In this document: positions 7,024-11,161 of the stretch, one piece after another
Position numbering within the stretch: position 1 is the first letter of the stretch
How the letters are laid out: the number at the start of each line of letters is the position of its first letter
Assembly (NCBI GenBank): GCA_013331265.1
Contig: DUGS01000100.1
Location: 15,310 to 26,470 of the forward strand
Length of the DNA: 11,161 bases
Source of the DNA: Methanosarcina sp.
Lineage (GTDB): Archaea; Halobacteriota; Methanosarcinia; Methanosarcinales; Methanosarcinaceae
Direction: 5' to 3'
Position numbers and translations under genes: made by a program
Notes under the pieces: generated by a model
The model's input: the letters and a program-made list of their open reading frames with translations, nothing else
Told to the model about the DNA's origin: nothing
Database searches by the model: none

Positions 7024-8651
7024 ACAGAAAGATGAGCAGAAAAAATACATTATTGGCGGCTGCAGTCTTTTTCATCGCATTGTTTCTGCTTGGAGGCCTT
7101 ACGCCTGCATCGGCAAATGAAGATGACTGGGACAACCTGACCGTTACCCTTGGGCTTGAGAGCTCCATTGTTTCGAAAGATGGATATTCCCTGGAAGCAC
7201 TGAAATTTGATGGGTATGGCATGGTATGGGTTCAGGTCCTCAAAAACGATATAGTCCTTGGGGATGCTGTCCTGGAAAATAACAGTTCGAACTGGTGCTA
7301 TATGGACAGCGAGAATGTAAGGCTGAAAGCATACAACGTTACTGACCAGAGAAGTCTTCCGATGTTTGGTAGCCTCTTTTCCCCAAAAGCCGAGATTATC
7401 TTTGAAACAAAAAGAAACGTTGAAGATAACGTTATCCTTGAGCTCGATCTCGAAGAAGACAAAGATGAATACTTTCTCGGTGACGAGGTGATCGTTGATA
7501 TGGAACTTAGAAACACCGGACTGGTAAAAGCCGAGAAAATAAATCTTGAGTTAGATTCGGACGGGCTCCTTGTCAGGAAAGGATGTCCGGAGAAAATTAT
7601 GCTTGATAAGGGTTCGAAAAAGTCCTGTGAACTCCGGTTCAGGTTTCCTGAAAAGATAAAAGAAACTTATTTCGTTAAAGTAAACGTAAACTGGGAAGAT
7701 CTTTCTGGTGAACACTCCTTTTCCAAAACTGTAGAAATTGATGTCGACGAACCTCTAACAATCTATAAAAATGCAGGATCAGAAGGTTTTTCAGGAAGTC
7801 CTGTTTATGTTACACTCTCTGTGAAAAATACCCAGGACAGAGAAGTGAATGTCCGGCTTTTAGATTTGCTGCCTGCAACATTTTCAGCAGTTAATAATAC
7901 TTCTTCTGAGGCAGTTAATAATACTTCTTCTGAGAGTGAAGGCCTGAATTCGAACAGCTCATCCTGTTTAAGCTGGGAGTTTGTGCTGGCTCCGGAAGAG
8001 AAAAAGACCTTCTCTTATTGTATTAAATCCGGGCAGCTTGGAGCCCACCGTGTTCCTCAGGCCCATGCATATTCAAATTTATGTGGACAGCCATACACCA
8101 AAAGTTCAGATTCTGAAAATATAATCACCATATATAAGAATATTTCATACAGCCCGTACAGCAATGAATCCCTGACAGAAGTAACCCTTAAATCAGGAGC
8201 TGATCTCACAGCTTATATAGATGGCAATGGATACGCTCTGATGGATATCTGGGTGAAAAATGATGCCCTCGATGCTTCTATATTTATTCCTGAGGGCTCA
8301 AGGCTGCTTGATAGTAAGAAAGAACCTCTAAAAGCAATAACTATAACAAAAGCAGACCAGCCTCCCCTGCCAGGAACTCTATATCTTATGGGGAAATATT
8401 ATTATGGACTTGAGCCTGAAGGTGCAGAAATCAATCCTTATGTCAGGTTCAGTATGGGCCTCGACAGCTCGATAAGAGGAAATTTCCCATCCATATATAG
8501 CTATGATGAGGACGCTTCTACATGGACTCTCGTTAACAGTACTCCAAGCGAAAACAGGATCTCAGCCAGGATCACTAACTTTTCTGTGTATGCAGCTCTT
8601 GCAGAACCTCCTGCAGGAGTTAAATTGCATGTTAACCTGGTTCCTCCATAA
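7020..8651 (+). CDS. Secreted, sequon-rich envelope protein coupled to the DUF3344 protein
   Basis: The product has 543 residues from the ATG at 7020. That ATG overlaps the upstream TGA (ATGA) and follows GGAGG at 7007-7011 by eight bases; the frame is open further upstream, but this start is clearly preferred. A signal peptide covers 1-32 (MNRKMSRK, hydrophobic core, PASA then NE). An N-terminal beta domain at about 38-135 recalls the S-layer-type segment with KDGYSLEALKFDGYGMVWVQ. Next come CARDB/NEW3-like strands at about 138-243 (FLGDEVIVDMELRNTG) and a DUF11-like region at about 246-375 (VYVTLSVKN, LLDLLPATF). A C-terminal beta-sandwich at about 395-528 ends in ITNFSVYAALAE. Many N-x-S/T sequons are present, including duplicated NNTSS at 292-304. 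It has no C-terminal membrane helix, so it is either released or held by its anchored operon partner. I know no named function. Confidence 0.75.
   Translation: MNRKMSRKNTLLAAAVFFIALFLLGGLTPASANEDDWDNLTVTLGLESSIVSKDGYSLEALKFDGYGMVWVQVLKNDIVLGDAVLENNSSNWCYMDSENVRLKAYNVTDQRSLPMFGSLFSPKAEIIFETKRNVEDNVILELDLEEDKDEYFLGDEVIVDMELRNTGLVKAEKINLELDSDGLLVRKGCPEKIMLDKGSKKSCELRFRFPEKIKETYFVKVNVNWEDLSGEHSFSKTVEIDVDEPLTIYKNAGSEGFSGSPVYVTLSVKNTQDREVNVRLLDLLPATFSAVNNTSSEAVNNTSSESEGLNSNSSSCLSWEFVLAPEEKKTFSYCIKSGQLGAHRVPQAHAYSNLCGQPYTKSSDSENIITIYKNISYSPYSNESLTEVTLKSGADLTAYIDGNGYALMDIWVKNDALDASIFIPEGSRLLDSKKEPLKAITITKADQPPLPGTLYLMGKYYYGLEPEGAEINPYVRFSMGLDSSIRGNFPSIYSYDEDASTWTLVNSTPSENRISARITNFSVYAALAEPPAGVKLHVNLVPP
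7887..7934 (+). repeat. Perfect tandem 24-bp repeat inside the second surface-protein gene
   Basis: Two identical adjacent 24-bp copies (7887-7910 and 7911-7934) encode AVNNTSSE twice, each with overlapping N-glycosylation sequons. Perfect identity points to a recent duplication or a length-variable site. It lies in a Ser/Asn-rich linker, so copy-number change would keep the frame. Confidence 0.95.
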
Positions 8652-8923
8652 TCTGGTAATTGTCCACTGTTCTGATGGTTTGTTCTCTATTTCACTTTAT
8701 CGAAGATGTGGTTTTTAAGAAAAGGCTAAAGTAAGAACTACTTACGCATATTAAAAAATACAAGTAGAGATCTCTATTTTCGGTCGTGTAGGTTAGTTAT
8801 TGATCAAGTCAGAAAAATTAAATACATCCACCTCATTTAATGGAAAATGTAGAGAGTGTCTTATGTATATGTTTTTCAATATATCACACCTACTACCGGA
8901 GATTTTCACTCTATTTTGTTGTT

Positions 8924-8956
8924 ATTGAAAATTTTTATCATGGATAAATTTTCAAT
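8924..8956. repeat. AT-rich inverted repeat, 11-bp perfect arms
   Basis: ATTGAAAATTT (8924-8934) is the exact reverse complement of AAATTTTCAAT (8946-8956), with 11 bases between. A further ATC/GAT pairing (8937-8939 with 8943-8945) is possible in the middle. It could be a terminator-like hairpin, a protein-binding operator or a remnant. It lies about 270 bases after the surface operon, further than a terminator would normally be. Confidence 0.6.
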
Positions 8957-9010
8957 AAAATTAAAAAAATATCTCATCGCAGATTTTTTTAATCGGTTAT
9001 GATATATATG

Positions 9011-9158
9011 TCTACATGATTATAAAACAGATGTAGATTGAGAGTAATAGGGTTTCCTCTCAATTTAGGGTTGGATCGCAGGTAGGGACCCCGAGATAGG
9101 GACTCGGCCCCTACCAACCGCTTCTGAGTAATGGCTGCATTTTGATTGTTAGTTTTTT
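9011..9158 (+). ncRNA. Candidate structured RNA: cluster of stem-loops ending at a T-tract
   Basis: Three inverted repeats follow one another: TCTACAT 9011-9017 with ATGTAGA 9031-9037, ATTGAGAG 9037-9044 with CTCTCAAT 9057-9064, and GGTAGGG 9081-9087 with CCCTACC 9109-9115 continued inward by CCGAG 9091-9095 with CTCGG 9103-9107. An outer GGTTGG 9069-9074 can pair with CCAACC 9114-9119 as an alternative closing stem. The two first stems share base 9037, so they compete at one position. TATA-like strings (ATATATAT near 9003-9009, TTATAAAA near 9020-9027) precede or overlap the first stem, and T6 occurs at 9153-9158. No protein frame covers it and it matches no RNA family I recognise. Strand is assigned from the T-tract only; a minus-strand RNA or a DNA cruciform site is also possible. 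Confidence 0.35.
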
Positions 9159-9160
9159 AA

Positions 9161-9355
9161 TTAATGACCGCCTTCTATCCGGCATTCACTTATTAAGTAT
9201 TTTTGCGGCAATTGGTATATTTTTCTTAATGTGTTTGTTTCCAATATTTCTGGCTTAATATGGTTTGAGTTTTTATAGTGCTCTGTAAATATTTCGAATA
9301 TTAGAGCTCTCCTTCCAGCACGGTTATTAAGTTCGTTAGTCCTGTAATTTTGTTT
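9161..9355 (-). pseudogene. Coding-like frame without a start, possible gene remnant
   Basis: The minus strand has an open frame of 64 codons whose product looks protein-like: RAGRRALIFEIFTEHYKNSN (12-31), then HIKPEILETNTLRKIYQLPQ, ending in SECRIEGGH and TAA. It contains no ATG or GTG near its beginning; the only TTG codons come late. A GGAAGGAG string lies inside it. A second frame just upstream (about 9337-9405) encodes THETLRITGTGSLHLLKTK before a stop, so the pieces could be one gene broken by frameshifts. I recognise no family. It may alternatively be chance in AT-rich DNA. Confidence 0.3.
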
Positions 9356-9408
9356 TTAATAAGTGTAAGCTGCCTGTACCTGTTATTCGAAGAGTTTCAT
9401 GTGTATTC

Positions 9409-9606
9409 TTATCTTATCAAATGTTCGTCTTCTTTTAAGGATTCCTTAAGCGCATCTACTTTCTTTTTCAGTACATCGATTTCTTTTACCAGCGAGTTTG
9501 TAATTGCCTCTATTTCCTTTGCTTTTTCTATTGTTAACTGTTTTTTTGACAACAAGTTCATACTCGTATCTAAAATGAAATAATACTGACTATCATTTAG
9601 ATGCAT
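9409..9606 (-). CDS. Small coiled-coil protein, divergent partner of the KilA-C-like gene
   Basis: The product has 65 residues and is highly charged. Residues about 22-60 (TIEKAKEIEAITNSLVKEID, then LKKKVDALKESLKED) show heptad-like spacing of I/L/V, so it should form a coiled coil and act as an oligomer or partner protein. The ATG at 9606 follows a GGGAG ribosome binding site by about seven bases, and TATA-like elements lie upstream at 9624-9633 and 9656-9665. These signals argue that it is a real gene rather than a shadow. It has no signal peptide and no DNA-binding motif. It diverges from the gene at 9709, an arrangement seen in toxin-antitoxin and regulator-target pairs, but nothing in the sequence proves such a role. 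An open frame on the opposite strand over the same bases is judged a shadow. Confidence 0.55.
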   Translation of the reverse strand: MHLNDSQYYFILDTSMNLLSKKQLTIEKAKEIEAITNSLVKEIDVLKKKVDALKESLKEDEHLIR

Positions 9607-9655
9607 ATGTAAACTCCCTATCTATTATATAAAGGCAGACAATAAATTGGCTAAT

Positions 9656-9665
9656 CTATATATAC
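9656..9665. promoter_or_regulatory. Near-palindromic TATA box shared by two divergent small genes
   Basis: CTATATATAC lies 44 bases before the ATG at 9709 (+) and 50 bases before the ATG at 9606 (-). TATA to RNA-start spacing of about 25 bases leaves leaders of roughly 20-28 bases containing each gene's ribosome binding site. TATATATA reads the same on both strands, so one element could serve both directions. A second TATA-like string at 9624-9633 could serve the minus gene alone. Confidence 0.5.
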
Positions 9666-9708
9666 AGATGAAACTTTTTAAGTATTGAAGAAAAGTTGGA
9701 GGGTTAAA

Positions 9709-10119
9709 ATGACTTTGAAAGATGAGTCCAATGACAAGATTGAATATAAAAATAGTCGGGAAAGTGTAAAGATTTCATATAAACAAATGACAAAAGCTAT
9801 AGACAAAGTAAGTGACTCTACAAAACATTATAGATATTCCAATGAAGTAAACATGATTTATAGAATAGTGCTTGGATTTGACGCAAAAGGTTTCAGAAAA
9901 TCTCATGGGCTTCCAGAAAATGCAGACATCTTAGATAACTTGACGAATGAACAACTCCAAGCAATAGACAAATTGCAAATTGAAAACACAAAACTTCTCT
10001 ACGAGAGAATGGGATTTCAAGATCGCAAGGACAGATTAAAGTATATTTATGACAATTTCGTTTACCAAATAATGTCTAATAATATTGATTTTGAGGAAAT
10101 AAAGGAGTTTGGTAACTAA
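9709..10119 (+). CDS. Stand-alone protein resembling the C-terminal module of KilA-N/Bro viral proteins
   Basis: The product has 136 residues. A GGAGGG ribosome binding site (9698-9703) stands five bases before ATG 9709, which makes an upstream in-frame ATG at 9685 unlikely. Residues about 46-115 (YSNEVNMIYRIVLGFDAKGF, then ILDNLTNEQLQAIDKLQIEN, then FQDRKDRLKYIYDNF) align from memory with the conserved tail of phage KilA-N proteins: YASEAD, LNVALFGMTAKQWR, a short Gly/Asn stretch, RDYATIEQL, LSNLE, N-A, and ERL at the end. The KilA-N DNA-binding domain itself is absent; the first 45 residues are charged and unassigned. There is no signal peptide or membrane helix. It is probably a cytoplasmic, virus-derived or anti-virus protein. 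Its codon composition is more AT-rich than that of the large genes to the left. The similarity is remembered, not computed. Confidence 0.7.
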   Translation: MTLKDESNDKIEYKNSRESVKISYKQMTKAIDKVSDSTKHYRYSNEVNMIYRIVLGFDAKGFRKSHGLPENADILDNLTNEQLQAIDKLQIENTKLLYERMGFQDRKDRLKYIYDNFVYQIMSNNIDFEEIKEFGN

Positions 10120-10244
10120 CTGATGAACAATGAGGAAACATAATCATCCGCGAACAATCAAAATAATCATTTCATAGAAATTTATCTATTGAATCTTAAT
10201 TTTGTTCAAAGTGATGTTATTATCTAATTACTGGGGGAATTTGT

Positions 10245-10418
10245 ATGGCTAAAAATAGAGGCGATGGCAAAAGAGACGGGGCTGTCCGTGATAGAACGCA
10301 GACATATAATCCAGTGACTGACCAGTATGTGAAAAGAGATACAACAACAGGTCAGTTCATTGGCGCAAAGAAAGGAAAATATAAAGGGGTTAGAGAAGAA
10401 AAACTACATAATAATTAA
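10245..10418 (+). CDS. Conserved small basic protein, 57 residues
   Basis: A short gene follows GGGGG (10233-10237), seven bases before its ATG. The product is glycine- and lysine-rich: MAKNRGDGKRDGAVRDRTQT, then YNPVTDQYVKRDTTTGQFIG, ending KGKYKGVREEK and a short tail. The pattern RDGAVR, YNPxTxxYVKRDTxTGxF and GKxKGVRxEK matches a very small protein family I remember as widespread in bacteria and some archaea and annotated hypothetical. The charge suggests nucleic-acid binding, but no function is known to me. It ends 52 bases before a GC hairpin with a T-tract, so the transcript is probably monocistronic. Such proteins often travel in mobile or phage-like regions, which fits the neighbour at 9709. 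Confidence 0.75.
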   Translation: MAKNRGDGKRDGAVRDRTQTYNPVTDQYVKRDTTTGQFIGAKKGKYKGVREEKLHNN

Positions 10419-10470
10419 TTTTTTCAAATTTCTTCTTTAGTCTCACTCTTCGTTCCTGTTTTGTGAAAAG

Positions 10471-10496
10471 CCGCCAGACAAGCTGGCGGAGTTTTT
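10471..10496 (+). terminator. Bacterial-style intrinsic terminator
   Basis: A perfect 7-bp GC-rich stem, CCGCCAG (10471-10477) with CTGGCGG (10483-10489) around the loop ACAAG, is followed by AG and T5 (10492-10496). An AAAA run at 10466-10469 on the left gives a partial mirror, so it may work in both directions. It would end the 57-residue gene. The GC-rich stem is unusual in this AT-rich archaeal setting, where oligo-T alone suffices. Confidence 0.7.
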
Positions 10497-11161
10497 CGAT
10501 ATCATGTGAATTTGAAAGCTCTTTTCAAGGATAAAAGATATTTTTCTGATCCTTACAACCTTATTCGCTTTACTGAACCTTTCTTGCCACGCTTGACGCA
10601 GGAGAGCGGTCTTTCTCAAAATAAGATAAAAAAGAGATAATCGAGAAAACAAAAAACTAAACGTAAGAATAATAAAAACAATATCGAAACAACAGCAAAC
10701 AGTAAGAGTCTAGAAAAGAAACAAGATATACCCGAAAAATACTCTTCCTCATGTTTTTTATTGTTTTGCAAACTTTCAAATTCACGGCAAGGATTTTCCA
10801 GTTTTGTTCTATTATTGCTGAACAATCATGGCTTTCAGGCAACCTGCAACCCATAACAAATTCTTATTCCTAACTCATAAAACAAAACATTTATATTAGA
10901 ATTCTACGTACTTCTTTCCACAGCATTGTACATAGATGGACATCAAGTTTCCGTAGCGGGAGCAGCGGTAAAATTCCTTAAAATATTTTCACGAATTCTC
11001 AAAAATAATTTTACCAGATTATTTGAGAATTCAGGTTCGTTTTCAGCCTCATTTTATTTCCTTTGAGGCCTGTCAAAATTATCCACTTCATTAAATACTT
11101 CCCAATATCCGAGATGAGCTTAGTTGACTGAAAAAAAACTGTTAATGGGTAATGAAGCCAT
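10497..11161. other. Gene-free right end with inverted repeats; possible remnants only
   Basis: No frame in these 665 bases has both a good start and recognisable content. Short minus-strand frames of 65-69 codons (10443-10652, 10616-10825, 10657-10854) overlap one another in different frames and lie in purine-rich plus-strand DNA that yields artificial hydrophobic products; the one ending at 10825 starts with TTG. A short plus frame at about 10881-11064 (ALYIDGHQVSVAGAAVKFLK) lacks a start. Two overlapping inverted repeats near the edge are listed separately. Confidence 0.5.
10967..11032 (+). repeat. Two overlapping, mutually exclusive inverted repeats
   Basis: The first pairing is GGTAAAATT (10967-10975) with AATTTTACC (11007-11015), nine perfect pairs. 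The second is GAATTCTCAAA (10993-11003) with TTTGAGAATTC (11022-11032), eleven perfect pairs, extended by TAAT (11006-11009) with ATTA (11018-11021) across a two-base bulge. Bases 11007-11009 are shared and the arms interleave, so one RNA could not form both fully. This may be an attenuator-like switch, nested protein-binding sites or a mobile-element scar. Confidence 0.55.

Larger units (their letters stand above)
8652..9160. other. AT-rich gene-free region with several inverted repeats
   Basis: I find no convincing protein gene in these 509 bases. Open frames such as ATG 8840-TAA 8947 are short, lack a ribosome binding site and have no family resemblance. A T5 run at 8712-8716 may end the surface operon. 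The stretch contains the 11-bp inverted repeat at 8924-8956 and the stem-loop cluster at 9011-9119 listed separately. Composition is strongly AT-rich except for a sharp GC-rich island at about 9081-9119. Confidence 0.6.

Noticed and set aside
8840..8947. 35-codon plus-strand frame after the surface operon
   Set aside because: There is no ribosome binding site, no recognisable content, and it runs into the 8924-8956 inverted repeat.
9069..9119. tRNA or CRISPR repeat at the GC-rich hairpin
   Set aside because: There is no cloverleaf (no T-loop or acceptor stem) and only one copy, so neither a tRNA nor an array.
9350..9583. Plus-strand frame of 77 codons overlapping the coiled-coil gene
   Set aside because: It has no ribosome binding site and a Phe/Ser-rich product typical of the antisense of a Lys/Glu-rich coiled coil.
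10616..10825. Small hydrophobic protein on the minus strand
   Set aside because: It starts with TTG and has no ribosome binding site. The hydrophobic tail is what purine-rich plus-strand DNA gives on the other strand, and it overlaps other equally poor frames.

Overview
The window looks like a chromosomal segment of a methanogenic archaeon of the Methanosarcina type. The reasons are a DUF1638 protein, a YkgJ-type cysteine-cluster protein, a CHASE4/HAMP/PAS histidine kinase, an ACT-domain regulator of amino acid metabolism, and a pair of secreted DUF3344/CARDB-type envelope proteins, all in moderately AT-rich DNA. Intergenic regions are long and very AT-rich, and archaeal TATA boxes lie about 25-35 bases before several starts. 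The genus call rests on recognised family combinations, not on a database search.

Left part (1-4982): a cysteine-rich YkgJ-family protein (96-833, +) converges on a membrane histidine kinase (914-3037, -). The kinase's N-terminal membrane helix is encoded in frame upstream of the first ATG, but that frame has no usable start codon; one missing G in a G5 run would explain it. Next come a DUF1638 protein (3341-4213, -) and an ACT-domain regulator (4389-4892, -), each with its own TATA box.

Middle part (4983-8651): after a 300-bp leader region with a TATA box and a stem-loop, a two-gene cell-surface operon starts. The first protein (5281-7023) has DUF3344, CARDB and Ig-like domains and a C-terminal anchor. 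The second (7020-8651) is a secreted, sequon-rich protein translationally coupled through an ATGA overlap. Both genes carry short in-frame tandem duplications that also duplicate N-glycosylation sequons, which suggests an actively diversifying glycosylated surface complex.

Right part (8652-11161): an AT-rich accessory-looking stretch. It holds a cluster of stem-loops (9011-9119) that could be a small structured RNA, a coding-like remnant without a start (9161-9355, -), and two small divergent genes sharing one near-palindromic TATA box. One of these is a coiled-coil protein (9409-9606, -). The other (9709-10119, +) resembles the C-terminal module of KilA-N/Bro-type viral proteins. A 57-residue conserved small basic protein (10245-10418, +) follows, ending at a bacterial-style GC hairpin plus T-tract. 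The last 660 bases have no convincing gene but contain two overlapping, mutually exclusive inverted repeats. This part is the best candidate for virus- or plasmid-derived or otherwise undescribed content.
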